This document shows positions 34,048 to 43,659 of a DNA stretch of 64,000 bases, in pieces. Location of the stretch: assembly GCA_014649155.1 (NCBI GenBank), contig BMSM01000002.1:372001-436000 (forward strand), read 5' to 3'. The first letter of the stretch is position 1. Every line of letters begins with the position of its first letter. Below the pieces are notes generated by a model that saw nothing but the letters and a program-made list of their open reading frames with translations, did not search any database and was not told the DNA's origin. The DNA comes from Streptomyces griseoviridis. GTDB taxonomy: Bacteria; Actinomycetota; Actinomycetes; Streptomycetales; Streptomycetaceae. A program made the translations under genes and the position numbers.

Positions 34048-35394
34048 TCAGGGCGTCCGCAGGTCCCGCACCCGGCGCAGCTTGCCGACCGAGCGCTCCA
34101 GGGTGTCCGGGCCGACGACCTCCGCCTCGACCGTGACGCCGACCCCCTCCTTGACCGCCTTCACGAGCGTCCGCGCCGCCTCCTCGCGCAGCGCGGCAGG
34201 GGTGTCCGGCCGGGACTCCACCCGTACCGTCATGTGGTCCATCCGGCCCCGTCTGGTCAGCTCGATCAGGAAGTGGGGCGACAGGCCCGGCGTGCGCAGC
34301 ACGATCTCCTCGACCTGGCTCGGGAAGACGTTCACCCCGCGCAGGATCACCAGGTCGTCGCAGCGGCCGGTGATCTTCTCGATCCGCCGGAACGCGGGCC
34401 GTGCCGTGCCCGGCAGCAGCCGGGTCAGGTCCCGGGTGCGGTAACGGACGACCGGCATCGCCTCCTTGGTGAGCGAGGTGAGGACCAGCTCGCCCTCCGC
34501 GCCGTCGGGCAGCACCTCGTCCGTGAGCGGGTCGACGATCTCGGGCCGGACGTGGTCCTCCCACACGTGCGGCCCGTCCTTGGTCTCCACGCACTCCTGC
34601 GCGACCCCGGGGCCCATCACCTCCGACAGTCCGTAGATGTCGACGGCGTGCAGGTCCGCCCGCTCCTCGATCTCCCGCCGCATCTCCTCCGTCCAGGGCT
34701 CCGCCCCGAAGATCCCGATCCGCAGCGACGTGGACCGCGGGTCCACGCCCTGCCGCTCGAACTCGTCCAGCAGCGTCAGCATGTACGACGGCGTCACCAT
34801 GATGATCTCGGGCCGGAAGTCCTGGATGAGCCGCACCTGGCGCGCGGTCATCCCGCCCGACGCGGGGATCACCGTGCACCCGGCCCGCTCGGCGCCGTAG
34901 TGCGCGCCGAGCCCGCCGGTGAACAGTCCGTAGCCGTAACTCACGTGCACCTTGTGGCCGGGCCGGCCGCCCGCCGCCCGGATGGAACGGGCGACGAGGT
35001 CCGCCCAGGCCGAGAGGTCGCCGTCCGTGTACCCGACGACGGTGGGCCGGCCGGTGGTGCCGCTGGAGGCGTGCAGGCGCCGTACGTCCCGCATCGGTAC
35101 GGCGAACATGCCGAACGGGTAGGAGTCCCGCAGATCCGCCTTGGTGGTGAACGGGAACCGGGCCAGGTCCGCAGGCGACCGGCAGTCGTCGGGCGTCACC
35201 CCGGCCGCGTCGAACTTCGCGCGGTACAGCTCGACGTGGTCGTAGGCGTGCCGCAGGGTCCGCCGCAGCCGGCGGAGCTGGAGGTCCTCCAGCTCCGCGC
35301 GCGGCATCCGCTCCGCGTCGTCCAGGAGTTCCGCCGGGAGGGGGTCGCCGCGCCGGGGGCGGCCGGTGTCGGTGACGTGCGGTTCACGGGTCAT
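34048..35394 (-). CDS. paaK: Phenylacetate-CoA ligase
   Basis: 448 residues, typical length. The adenylate-forming P-loop is [13 protein letters not shown], and [21 protein letters not shown] is the family-specific block. [20 protein letters not shown] is the hinge to the C-terminal lid. It activates phenylacetate to phenylacetyl-CoA, the substrate of the epoxidase encoded divergently. The ATG at 35394 follows GAGGAGCCGCG. The paired operators at 35493 and 35631 should control both directions. Confidence 0.93.
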   Translation of the reverse strand: MTREPHVTDTGRPRRGDPLPAELLDDAERMPRAELEDLQLRRLRRTLRHAYDHVELYRAKFDAAGVTPDDCRSPADLARFPFTTKADLRDSYPFGMFAVPMRDVRRLHASSGTTGRPTVVGYTDGDLSAWADLVARSIRAAGGRPGHKVHVSYGYGLFTGGLGAHYGAERAGCTVIPASGGMTARQVRLIQDFRPEIIMVTPSYMLTLLDEFERQGVDPRSTSLRIGIFGAEPWTEEMRREIEERADLHAVDIYGLSEVMGPGVAQECVETKDGPHVWEDHVRPEIVDPLTDEVLPDGAEGELVLTSLTKEAMPVVRYRTRDLTRLLPGTARPAFRRIEKITGRCDDLVILRGVNVFPSQVEEIVLRTPGLSPHFLIELTRRGRMDHMTVRVESRPDTPAALREEAARTLVKAVKEGVGVTVEAEVVGPDTLERSVGKLRRVRDLRTP

Positions 35395-35492
35395 CGCGGC
35401 TCCTCGCTCTGCGTGCTGCGGACGCGCCGGGTCCCGCCAGAGCGTCCCCCTCGGGGCGCGGGGGCGGCACCGGCCGCGCCGCCCCGTGCGCC

Positions 35493-35509
35493 GACCGACC
35501 ATTCGGTTC
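35493..35509. promoter_or_regulatory. TetR-type operator (PaaR-like), paaK-proximal copy
   Basis: GACCGACCATTCGGTTC is an imperfect palindrome of CCGA/TCGG half-sites. It matches, in reverse orientation, the copy at 35631. PaaR-type TetR repressors use sites of this kind in actinobacteria; no paaR gene is in the window. Confidence 0.55.
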
Positions 35510-35630
35510 CCGTGCGGCCGGACCCAGTAATTCAAGCCTCGCCGCCGCCTGTCAAGAGATCCGCCGCGCACCGCCCGGCAAGCGGGTGCGGCCGGACGGT
35601 TGCCGGGACCCGGGGGTCTCTGCCTACCAT

Positions 35631-35651
35631 GAACCGAACGATCGGTCGGTG
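35631..35651. promoter_or_regulatory. TetR-type operator (PaaR-like), paaA-proximal copy
   Basis: GAACCGAACGATCGGTCGG begins this imperfect palindrome. It overlaps an in-frame ATG at 35629, one reason for placing the paaA start further downstream. Confidence 0.55.
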
Positions 35652-35682
35652 GCGAGAGGGCGGCTGGGGTCAGGTGACAGGG

Positions 35683-36666
35683 ATGACGGCAGGGCAGGCG
35701 AAACCGGCGGAACCGGCGGTGGCGGACGGCCTCCAGGAGCGCTTCGACGCGACGATCGCGCGCGACCAGCGCATCGAGCCGCGCGACTGGATGCCGGAGG
35801 GCTACCGCGCGACGCTGATCCGGCAGATCGCCCAGCACGCGCACTCGGAGATCATCGGCATGCAGCCGGAGGGCGAGTGGATCACCCGGGCGCCGTCACT
35901 GCGCCGCAAAGCGATCCTCTTCGCCAAGGTCCAGGACGAGGCCGGCCACGGCCTGTACCTCTACTCGGCCGCCGAGACCCTCGGCGCCGACCGCGCCGAC
36001 CTGACCGAGCGGCTGATCGAGGGCCGCCAGAAATACTCGTCGATCTTCAACTACCCGACCCTGAGCTTCGCCGATGTCGGCGTGATCGGCTGGTTCGTGG
36101 ACGGCGCCGCGATCTGCAACCAGGTACCGCTGTGCCGCAGCTCCTACGGCCCCTACGCCCGCGCCATGGTCCGCATCTGCAAGGAGGAGTCCTTCCACCA
36201 GCGGCAGGGCTACGAACTGCTGATGACGATGATGCGCGGCACCGACGCCCAGCGGGAGATGGTCCAGGACGCCGTGAACCGCTGGTGGTGGCCGTCCCTG
36301 ATGATGTTCGGCCCGCCCGACGACAACTCCCCCAACTCCGCCCGGTCGATGGCCTGGAAGATCAAGCGGCACAGCAACGACGAACTGCGCCGCCGCTTCG
36401 TCGACATGACCGTCCCGCAGGCCGAGAAGCTCGGCGTCACCCTCCCCGACCCCGAGCTGCGCTGGAACGAGGAACGGGGACACCACGACTTCGGCACCCC
36501 CGACTGGGACGAGCTGACGCGCGTCATCCAGGGCGACGGACCGTGCAACGCGCGCCGCGTGGAGCGCCGGCGCACCGCCCACGAGGAGGGCGCCTGGGTC
36601 CGCGAGGCGGCCCTCGCCCACGCCGCCAAGCAGGCGGCCCGCACGGCGAGGGGAGCGGCGGCATGA
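35683..36666 (+). CDS. paaA: Phenylacetyl-CoA epoxidase catalytic subunit
   Basis: 327 residues. The ferritin-like di-iron site is in [13 protein letters not shown] and [15 protein letters not shown], each an E-x-x-H-type helix. With PaaC it forms the core that epoxidises phenylacetyl-CoA using electrons from PaaE. Start choice is uncertain: ATG 35683, GTG 35674 and ATG 35629 are in frame. The last overlaps the operator palindrome, so a downstream start is preferred. ATGA overlap with paaB. Confidence 0.93.
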   Translation: MTAGQAKPAEPAVADGLQERFDATIARDQRIEPRDWMPEGYRATLIRQIAQHAHSEIIGMQPEGEWITRAPSLRRKAILFAKVQDEAGHGLYLYSAAETLGADRADLTERLIEGRQKYSSIFNYPTLSFADVGVIGWFVDGAAICNQVPLCRSSYGPYARAMVRICKEESFHQRQGYELLMTMMRGTDAQREMVQDAVNRWWWPSLMMFGPPDDNSPNSARSMAWKIKRHSNDELRRRFVDMTVPQAEKLGVTLPDPELRWNEERGHHDFGTPDWDELTRVIQGDGPCNARRVERRRTAHEEGAWVREAALAHAAKQAARTARGAAA

Positions 36667-36959
36667 GCACCGGGGAGCAGCGCGGCTGGCCACTGTACGA
36701 GGTGTTCGTACGCGGCAAGCGCGGCCTCAACCACGTCCACGTCGGCTCCCTGCACGCCGCCGACGACCGGATGGCCCTCACCCACGCCCGGGACCTGTAC
36801 ACCCGGCGCAACGAGGGCGTGAGCATCTGGGTGGTGCGCAGCGAGCACATCACCGCCTCCACCCGCGACGAGAAGGACCCCTTCTTCGACCCCAGCGCCG
36901 ACAAGGTCTACCGGCACCCCACCTTCTACGACATCCCCGACGACGTCCCCCACATCTAG
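36663..36959 (+). CDS. paaB: Phenylacetyl-CoA epoxidase subunit PaaB
   Basis: 98 residues, matching the usual small Paa[21 protein letters not shown], then [13 protein letters not shown] and [13 protein letters not shown] are family stretches. PaaB links PaaAC dimers and helps contact the reductase. The ATG overlaps the paaA stop. Confidence 0.93.
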   Translation: MSTGEQRGWPLYEVFVRGKRGLNHVHVGSLHAADDRMALTHARDLYTRRNEGVSIWVVRSEHITASTRDEKDPFFDPSADKVYRHPTFYDIPDDVPHI

Positions 36960-36968
36960 GAGCGGGGC

Positions 36969-37796
36969 ATGAGCGACGACCACGTCTACCTGTCCCTGGC
37001 CGAGGAGCACGAGGACGACACCCGCTGGGCCTACGGCACCGGTTTCGAGGACCCCCTGCACGGCGTCGACACCACCGTCCCGGACGGCGTCGACCGGGCG
37101 GAACTGGCCGCCCTGTGCCTGGCACTCGGCGACGACGCGCTGGTCAGCGCCCAGCGGCTGGCCGAGTGGACCACCCGCGCCCCGGAGCTGGAGGAGGAGG
37201 TGGCCCTCGCCAACATCGGCCTCGACCTGCTCGGCCAGGCCCGCCTGCTCTACGCCCGCACCGGCCAGGTGGACGGCACCGGCCGCACCGAGGACGCCTA
37301 CGCCTACCTCCGCGACCCCGCCGACTTCCGCAACGTCACCCTGGCCGAACTGCCGGGCGGCGACTTCGCGTTCAGCATCGCCCGGCTGCTCGTGCTCGCC
37401 AGCTGGCGGCTGGCCCACTTCGAGCGGCTCACCGCCTCGCCCGACCCGGTGCTCGCCGCCGTCGCCGCCAAGGGCGCCAAGGAACTGACGTACCACCGCC
37501 AGTACGCGGCCGAATGGACCGTCCGGCTCGGCGACGGCACCGACGAGTCCCACCGGCGGATGCGGGCCGGGCTCCAGCAGGTCGTCCCCTACCTGGGCGA
37601 GCTGTTCTCCGCCTGCGACGTACGGGACGAGGTGGTCGCGGTCCTGCGCCAGGTCACCGACGCGGCGGGGCTGCCGCTGCCCGCCTGGCAGCCGCTGCCG
37701 CGCGCCGGCCGCACCGGCGCCCACACCGAGCACCTCGCCCCGCTGCTCGCCGAACTCCAGTCGGTGGCCCGCGCCCATCCGGGGGCGTCGTGGTGA
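36969..37796 (+). CDS. paaC: Phenylacetyl-CoA epoxidase structural subunit
   Basis: 275 residues. It is a ferritin-like paralogue of PaaA that has lost full iron ligation: LSAQRLAEW-like helix VSAQRLAEWTTRAPELEEE, LANIGLDLLGQARLLY and KELTYHRQYAAEWTVRLGDG. It holds PaaA in the active heterodimer. Starts 9 nt after the paaB stop with GGAGCGGGGC as ribosome site; its stop overlaps paaD (GTGA). Confidence 0.92.
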   Translation: MSDDHVYLSLAEEHEDDTRWAYGTGFEDPLHGVDTTVPDGVDRAELAALCLALGDDALVSAQRLAEWTTRAPELEEEVALANIGLDLLGQARLLYARTGQVDGTGRTEDAYAYLRDPADFRNVTLAELPGGDFAFSIARLLVLASWRLAHFERLTASPDPVLAAVAAKGAKELTYHRQYAAEWTVRLGDGTDESHRRMRAGLQQVVPYLGELFSACDVRDEVVAVLRQVTDAAGLPLPAWQPLPRAGRTGAHTEHLAPLLAELQSVARAHPGASW

Positions 37797-38305
37797 CCGC
37801 CCCGGCCGACGTCCGGCGCGCCCGGCGCCTCGCGGAGACGGTCCCCGACCCGGAGCTGCCCATGCTGACCCTCGCCGACCTCGGCGTCCTGCGCGCCGTA
37901 GAGGTCACCGGCGAGGGCACGGTCCGCGCCTCGCTCACCCCCACCTACTCCGGCTGTCCCGCCCTGGCCGAGATGCGGGCCATGGTGGCCGCGCGGCTGC
38001 GGGCGGCCGGGTTCGCCCGGGTGGAGGTGCGGACCGTCCTCGATCCGCCGTGGACCACCGACTGGATCACCCCCGAGGGCCGCCGCAAGCTCGCCGAGCA
38101 CGGCATCGCGCCGCCCGGTCCCGCCCCGCGCCCCGCCCCCGGCCCGGTGCCGCTGGTGCTGTCCGGCACCCGGCGCGCGGTGCCCTGTCCCCGCTGCGGC
38201 GCCGCCGACACCGAGGAGACCTCCCGGTTCGGCGCCACCTCCTGCAAGGCGCTGTGGCGCTGCCGGGTCTGCCGCGAGCCCTTCGAGCACGTCAAGGAGA
38301 TCTGA
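37793..38305 (+). CDS. paaD: Phenylacetate pathway Fe-S/metal maturation protein PaaD
   Basis: 170 residues. The N-terminal half is a MIP18/DUF59 domain (VPDPELPMLTLADLGVLRAV and TYSGCPALAEM). The C-terminus carries four cysteines as two pairs (CPRCG and CRVC) for a zinc ribbon or cluster. PaaD is thought to help mature the epoxidase iron centres. GTG start overlaps paaC; TGATG overlap with paaE. Confidence 0.92.
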   Translation: MTAPADVRRARRLAETVPDPELPMLTLADLGVLRAVEVTGEGTVRASLTPTYSGCPALAEMRAMVAARLRAAGFARVEVRTVLDPPWTTDWITPEGRRKLAEHGIAPPGPAPRPAPGPVPLVLSGTRRAVPCPRCGAADTEETSRFGATSCKALWRCRVCREPFEHVKEI

Positions 38306-39405
38306 TGGCGGACCCGACCGGCCCCGCCCCGGCGAAGCCCCGCCGCCGGCCCGCCTTCCACACCCTCGCGGTGGCCTCGGTGGAGCGGCTGTGCGAGGAC
38401 GCCGCCGCCGTGCGGTTCGCCGTACCGGACGAGCTGGCCGAGGAGTTCGCGTTCGCGCCCGGCCAGTGCCTCACGCTGCGCCGCCGGGTCGGCGGACGCG
38501 ACGAGCGGCGCTCGTACTCCCTGTGCTCCCCGGCCGGCGCCCCGCCCCGGATCGCCGTGCGGGAGGTGCCCGGCGGCCTGTTCTCCTCCTGGCTGGTACG
38601 GGAGCTGAAACCCGGCGACACCGTCGAGGTGATGACCCCCACCGGCGCCTTCACCCCCGACCTGACCGTCCCCGCCCACCACGTGCTCGTCGCCGCCGGC
38701 TCGGGCATCACCCCGATGCTCTCCATCGCCGAGTCCGTCCTCGCCGCCGACGACCGCTCCCGCGTCACCCTCTTCTACGGCAACCGCCGCACCGGCTCGG
38801 TGATGTTCGCCGACGAACTGGCCGACCTCAAGGACCTGCACCCGGCCCGCTTCCAGATCGCCCACGTCCTCTCCCGCGAGCCCCGCGAGGCCGAGCTGCT
38901 CACCGGACGCCTGGACGCCGGGCGGCTCGCCGCGCTCGTCGACGGCCTGGTCGACGTCACCACCGCCGGCCACTGGTGGCTGTGCGGCCCGCCCGGCATG
39001 GTCCAGGACGCCCGCAAGGTCCTGGCCGGCCTCGGCGTCCCCGCCGACCGCGTCCACCAGGAACTCTTCTACGCCGGTGAGGAACCGCCCGCCGCCGCCC
39101 GCCGCCCCGAGCCCCGCCCCGGCGGACCGGTCAGCCGGGTCACCGTCGTCCTGGACGGCCGCTCCACCACCACCGGGCTGCCCCGCGACAGCACCCTGCT
39201 CGACTCGGCCGCCCGGGTCCGCCCCGACCTGCCCTTCGCCTGCAAGGGCGGCGTCTGCGGCACCTGCCGGGCCCGGATCACCGACGGCGAGGCCGACATG
39301 CGCCGCAACTACGCCCTGGAACCGGCCGAGGTCACCGCGGGATACGTCCTGACCTGCCAGTCGTACCCCGTCTCCGAGACCCTGACCGTCGACTACGACA
39401 GCTGA
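38305..39405 (+). CDS. paaE: Phenylacetyl-CoA epoxidase reductase subunit
   Basis: 366 residues. Order of domains: FAD barrel (RRSYSLCSPAG), NAD(P) domain (VLVAAGSGITPMLSIAES and WWLCGPPGMVQDA) and C-terminal 2Fe-2S domain (CKGGVCGTCRARI, with a distal CQSYP). It delivers electrons from NADPH to the PaaABC core. The ATG at 38305 shares a base with the paaD stop. The downstream ring-opening genes (paaZ, paaG, paaF, paaH, paaJ) are not in the window. Confidence 0.93.
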   Translation: MADPTGPAPAKPRRRPAFHTLAVASVERLCEDAAAVRFAVPDELAEEFAFAPGQCLTLRRRVGGRDERRSYSLCSPAGAPPRIAVREVPGGLFSSWLVRELKPGDTVEVMTPTGAFTPDLTVPAHHVLVAAGSGITPMLSIAESVLAADDRSRVTLFYGNRRTGSVMFADELADLKDLHPARFQIAHVLSREPREAELLTGRLDAGRLAALVDGLVDVTTAGHWWLCGPPGMVQDARKVLAGLGVPADRVHQELFYAGEEPPAAARRPEPRPGGPVSRVTVVLDGRSTTTGLPRDSTLLDSAARVRPDLPFACKGGVCGTCRARITDGEADMRRNYALEPAEVTAGYVLTCQSYPVSETLTVDYDS

Positions 39406-39418
39406 GCCGGCCCGGCGT

Positions 39419-40024
39419 TCAGGACGGCGGCGCGGGCAGCGGCGACGCGGCCAGGGCGCGGGCCGCGTGCACCAGGTTGGACGCCATGGCCTTCCCCGTG
39501 GACACCGACCAGTCGTGGCCGCGGGCGTCGTCCAGGAAGTCGGGGCCGGGCCCGGGCCCGAGGTGCCAGTACGTCCACGACTGGCCCGGGACCGTGTAGC
39601 CGATGTCGACGAGGGCGCCGTTGATCTCGCTGATGACGTGGTGGGCACCGTCCTCGTTGCCGGTGACCACCACCCCGGCCACCCGGTTGTAGGCGACCGG
39701 CCGCCCCGCGTCGTCGGTCTCGCCCAGCATGGCGTCCATCCGCTCCAGCACCCGCTGGGCGACGGAGGAGGGCCGGCCCAGCCAGGTGGGGGAGGCGAGG
39801 ACGAGGATCTCCGCCGCGAGGAGCTTCTCGTGCACCGCGGGCCAGTCGTCCCCGTCGCCCATGTCGGTCTCGACCCCCGGCCGCAGGTCCAGGTCGACGG
39901 CCCGCACCAGGTCCACGCTCACCCCGTGCCCCTGGAGCGAGGAGATGACGGTGGCGGCGAGGGCCTCGGTGTTCGACGGCTCGGGCGAGGGCTTCAGAGT
40001 GCAGTTGACGACGAGTGCGCGCAT
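39419..40024 (-). CDS. Flavodoxin-like NAD(P)H-dependent oxidoreductase
   Basis: 201 residues. ALVVNCTLKPSPEPSNTEAL is an FMN-phosphate loop and LVLASPTWLGRPSSVAQRVLERMD the second flavin loop (flavodoxin_2/NADPH-dependent FMN reductase group). VVVTGNEDGAHHVISEI follows. It could supply reduced flavin or reduce a quinone; no partner is apparent. It ends 13 nt after the paaE stop, in convergent orientation, and diverges from the pyruvate carboxylase gene 144 nt away. Confidence 0.8.
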   Translation of the reverse strand: MRALVVNCTLKPSPEPSNTEALAATVISSLQGHGVSVDLVRAVDLDLRPGVETDMGDGDDWPAVHEKLLAAEILVLASPTWLGRPSSVAQRVLERMDAMLGETDDAGRPVAYNRVAGVVVTGNEDGAHHVISEINGALVDIGYTVPGQSWTYWHLGPGPGPDFLDDARGHDWSVSTGKAMASNLVHAARALAASPLPAPPS

Positions 40025-40168
40025 GCCCGGGAGCCTTCCCCCGGCGGCGCGTCGCAGGCGGGGGCGTACCCCGCCGTCACCCGTCCGCCCAGTGGCCTGC
40101 CTCACATGGTGTAACCGGGGTGCCGCCGCCACGATGGTCTCGTCACCGGCAGGCCGAAGGGATCGCTG

Positions 40169-43100
40169 ATGTTCCGCAAGGTGCTGGTCGCCAACCGCGG
40201 TGAGATCGCCATCCGCGCGTTCCGCGCGAGCTACGAACTGGGCGCGCGGACCGTGGCCGTCTTCCCGCACGAGGACCGCAACTCCCTCCACCGTCTGAAG
40301 GCCGACGAGGCCTATCAGATCGGCGAGCCGGGCCACCCGGTGCGGGCCTACCTCTCCGTCGAGGAGATCGTGCGCGCGGCCCGCGACGCCGGTGCCGACG
40401 CCGTCTACCCGGGCTACGGCTTCCTCTCCGAGAACCCCGAGCTGGCCCGCGCCTGCGAGGAGGCGGGCATCACCTTCGTCGGCCCGGACGCGGACATCCT
40501 GGAACTGACCGGCAACAAGGCCCGTGCCGTGGCCGCCGCCCGGGAGGCCGGCGTCCCCGTCCTCGGCTCCTCGGCGCCCTCCACCGACACCGACACCCTG
40601 GTCCGCGCCGCCGAGAGCATCGGCTTCCCCGTCTTCGTCAAGGCGGTCGCGGGCGGCGGCGGGCGCGGCATGCGCCGCGTCGAGGACCCCGCCCGGCTGC
40701 GCGAGGCGATCGAGGCGGCGTCCCGGGAGGCGGCCTCCGCGTTCGGTGACGCCACGGTCTTCCTGGAGAAGGCGGTGGTCGAACCCCGCCACATCGAGGT
40801 GCAGATCCTCGCCGACGGCCACGGCGACGTCATCCACCTCTACGAGCGGGACTGTTCGCTCCAGCGCCGCCACCAGAAGGTCGTCGAACTGGCCCCGGCA
40901 CCCGGCCTCGACCCGGAGCTGCGCGACCGGATCTGCGCCGACGCGGTCCGCTTCGCCCGCCGCATCGGCTACCGCAACGCCGGCACCGTGGAGTTCCTCC
41001 TCGACCGCGACGGCAACCACGTCTTCGTCGAGATGAATCCGCGCATCCAGGTCGAGCACACGGTCACCGAGGAGGTCACCGACGTCGACCTGGTCCAGGC
41101 CCAGCTGCGCATCGCCGCCGGCGAGAGCCTCGCCGGCCTGGGCCTGTCCCAGGACACCGTCACCCTGCGCGGCGCCGCCCTCCAGTGCCGCATCACCACC
41201 GAGGACCCGGCCAACGGCTTCCGCCCGGACACCGGCCGGATCAGCGCCTACCGCTCACCGGGCGGCTCCGGCATCCGCCTGGACGGCGGCACCACCCACG
41301 CCGGTACGGAGATCAGCGCCCACTTCGACTCCATGCTGGTCAAACTCACCTGCCGGGGACGGGATTTCGCCACCGCGGTGGGCCGGGCCCGGCGCGCGGT
41401 GGCCGAGTTCCGCATCCGCGGCGTCGCCACGAACATCCCCTTCCTGCAAGCCGTCCTGGACGACCCCGACTTCCGGGCGGGCCGGATCACCACCTCGTTC
41501 ATCGAGCAGCGCCCCCACCTGCTGACCTCCCGGCACTCCGCCGACCGCGGCACCAAGCTGCTCACCTACCTCGCCGACGTCACCGTCAACAAGCCGCACG
41601 GCGAACGTCCCGACCTGACCGACCCGCTCACCAGACTCCCGCCGCTGCCCGCCGGCGAACCCCCGGCCGGCTCCCGCGGGCTGCTGGCCGCACTGGGCCC
41701 CGAGGGCTTCGCCCGCCGGCTGCGCGAGTCACGCACCCTCGGCGTCACCGACACCACCTTCCGCGACGCCCACCAGTCCCTGCTGGCCACCCGGGTGCGG
41801 ACCAAGGACATGCTCGCCGTCGCCCCGGTCGTCGCCCGCACCCTGCCCGGCCTCCTCTCCCTGGAGTGCTGGGGCGGCGCCACCTACGACGTCGCCCTGC
41901 GCTTCCTCGCCGAGGACCCCTGGGAGCGGCTCGCCGCCTTGCGCGAGGCCGTGCCCAACATCTGTCTCCAGATGCTGCTGCGCGGCCGCAACACCGTCGG
42001 CTACACCCCGTACCCCACCGAGGTCACCGACGCCTTCGTCGAGGAGGCCGCCGCCACCGGCATCGACATCTTCCGCGTCTTCGACGCCCTCAACGACGTC
42101 GACCGGATGCGCCCGGCCATCGAGGCCGTCCGCGCCACCGGCACCGCCGTCGCCGAGGTCGCCCTCTGCTACACCGCCGACCTCTGCGACCCCGGCGAGA
42201 AGCTCTACACCCTCGACTACTACCTGCGCCTCGCCGAGCGGATCGTCACCGCCGGCGCCCATGTCCTGGCCGTGAAGGACATGGCGGGCCTGCTCCGCGC
42301 CCCCGCCGCCGAGAAGCTGGTCGCCGCGCTGCGCCGGGAGTTCGACCTGCCGGTGCACCTGCACACCCACGACACCGCGGGCGGCCAGCTCGCCACCTAC
42401 CTCGCCGCCGTACGGGCCGGCGCGGACGCGGTGGACGGGGCCGTGGCGTCCATGGCGGGCACCACCTCCCAGCCGTCGCTGTCCGCGATCGTCGCCGCCA
42501 CCGACCACTCCGAGCGGCCCACCGGCCTGGACCTGAAGGCCGTCGGGGACCTGGAGCCGTACTGGGAGAGCGTCCGCAAGGTCTACGCCCCCTTCGAGGC
42601 GGGCCTGGCCGCCCCCACCGGCCGCGTCTACCACCACGAGATCCCCGGCGGCCAGCTCTCCAACCTCCGCACCCAGGCCGTCGCCCTCGGCCTAGGCGAC
42701 CGCTTCGAGGACATCGAGGCCATGTACGCCGCCGCCGACCGGATGCTCGGCCGCCTGGTCAAGGTCACCCCCTCGTCCAAGGTGGTCGGCGACCTCGCCC
42801 TGCACCTGGTCGGCGCGGGCGTCGCCCCGGCCGACTTCGAGGCGGAACCGGACCGGTACGACATCCCGGACTCCGTCATCGGCTTCCTCCGCGGTGAGCT
42901 GGGCACCCCGCCCGGCGGCTGGCCCGAGCCCTTCCGCAGCAAGGCGCTGCGGGGCCGCGCCGAGCCCCGGCCGGTCCCGGAGCTGTCCGCCGAGGACCGT
43001 GACGGCCTCGCCGGGGACCGGCGGGCCACCCTCAACCGGCTCCTCTTCCCCGGCCCGGCCCGCGAGTTCACCGCCCACCGGCAGGCCTACGGCGACACCG

Positions 43101-43543
43101 GCGTCCTCGACAGCCTGGACTTCTTCTACGGGCTGCGCCCCGGTACCGAGTACACCGTCGATCTCGAACCCGGGGTCCGGCTGCTCATCGAACTCCAGGC
43201 CGTCGGCGAGGCCGACGAGCGTGGCCTGCGGACCGTGATGGCCGGCCTCAACGGCCAGTTGCGGCCGGTCCGGGTCCGCGACCGGGCCGCCGCCTCCGAC
43301 GTCCCGGTGACCGAGAAGGCCGATCGCGCCGATCCCGGTCATGTCGCGGCACCCTTCGCGGGCGTGGTGACCCTCGCGGTCGCGGAGGGCGACCGGGTCG
43401 AGGCCGGCGCCACGGTGGCCACCATCGAGGCGATGAAGATGGAGGCCGCGATCACCGCCGCCCGGGCGGGCACGGTGACCCGGCTGGCCGTCCACCGGGT
43501 CCAGCAGGTCGAGGGCGGGGACCTGCTGGTGCAACTGGGCTGA
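40169..43543 (+). CDS. pyc: Pyruvate carboxylase
   Basis: 1124 residues, normal for the single-chain enzyme. Biotin carboxylase (about 1-450) has VLVANRGEIAIRAFRA and ATP-grasp KAVAGGGGRGMR. Carboxyltransferase (about 530-800) has TDTTFRDAHQSLLATRVRT, which holds metal and pyruvate residues, and LHTHDTAGG. The PC domain and a biotin carrier (about 1060-1124, biotin Lys in IEAMKMEA) complete it. It converts pyruvate, ATP and bicarbonate to oxaloacetate. ATG at 40169 after GAAGGGATCGCTG. It is not obviously tied to neighbours. Confidence 0.95.
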   Translation: MFRKVLVANRGEIAIRAFRASYELGARTVAVFPHEDRNSLHRLKADEAYQIGEPGHPVRAYLSVEEIVRAARDAGADAVYPGYGFLSENPELARACEEAGITFVGPDADILELTGNKARAVAAAREAGVPVLGSSAPSTDTDTLVRAAESIGFPVFVKAVAGGGGRGMRRVEDPARLREAIEAASREAASAFGDATVFLEKAVVEPRHIEVQILADGHGDVIHLYERDCSLQRRHQKVVELAPAPGLDPELRDRICADAVRFARRIGYRNAGTVEFLLDRDGNHVFVEMNPRIQVEHTVTEEVTDVDLVQAQLRIAAGESLAGLGLSQDTVTLRGAALQCRITTEDPANGFRPDTGRISAYRSPGGSGIRLDGGTTHAGTEISAHFDSMLVKLTCRGRDFATAVGRARRAVAEFRIRGVATNIPFLQAVLDDPDFRAGRITTSFIEQRPHLLTSRHSADRGTKLLTYLADVTVNKPHGERPDLTDPLTRLPPLPAGEPPAGSRGLLAALGPEGFARRLRESRTLGVTDTTFRDAHQSLLATRVRTKDMLAVAPVVARTLPGLLSLECWGGATYDVALRFLAEDPWERLAALREAVPNICLQMLLRGRNTVGYTPYPTEVTDAFVEEAAATGIDIFRVFDALNDVDRMRPAIEAVRATGTAVAEVALCYTADLCDPGEKLYTLDYYLRLAERIVTAGAHVLAVKDMAGLLRAPAAEKLVAALRREFDLPVHLHTHDTAGGQLATYLAAVRAGADAVDGAVASMAGTTSQPSLSAIVAATDHSERPTGLDLKAVGDLEPYWESVRKVYAPFEAGLAAPTGRVYHHEIPGGQLSNLRTQAVALGLGDRFEDIEAMYAAADRMLGRLVKVTPSSKVVGDLALHLVGAGVAPADFEAEPDRYDIPDSVIGFLRGELGTPPGGWPEPFRSKALRGRAEPRPVPELSAEDRDGLAGDRRATLNRLLFPGPAREFTAHRQAYGDTGVLDSLDFFYGLRPGTEYTVDLEPGVRLLIELQAVGEADERGLRTVMAGLNGQLRPVRVRDRAAASDVPVTEKADRADPGHVAAPFAGVVTLAVAEGDRVEAGATVATIEAMKMEAAITAARAGTVTRLAVHRVQQVEGGDLLVQLG

Positions 43544-43659
43544 CCGGCCCCGGTGCCTGCGGGCGGCGGGCGGTACGGACTCCGGCGGGTCGAGCGCCCC
43601 GCGCGGCACCCGGCCCCTGAGACCCGTGGTGTCCCCGCGCGTGTCGGCCTCGCTCAGCG

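Noticed and set aside
33874..35682. Extension of paaA far upstream of its known start
   Set aside because: The added residues run through the antisense paaK gene and the operator region and match no domain.
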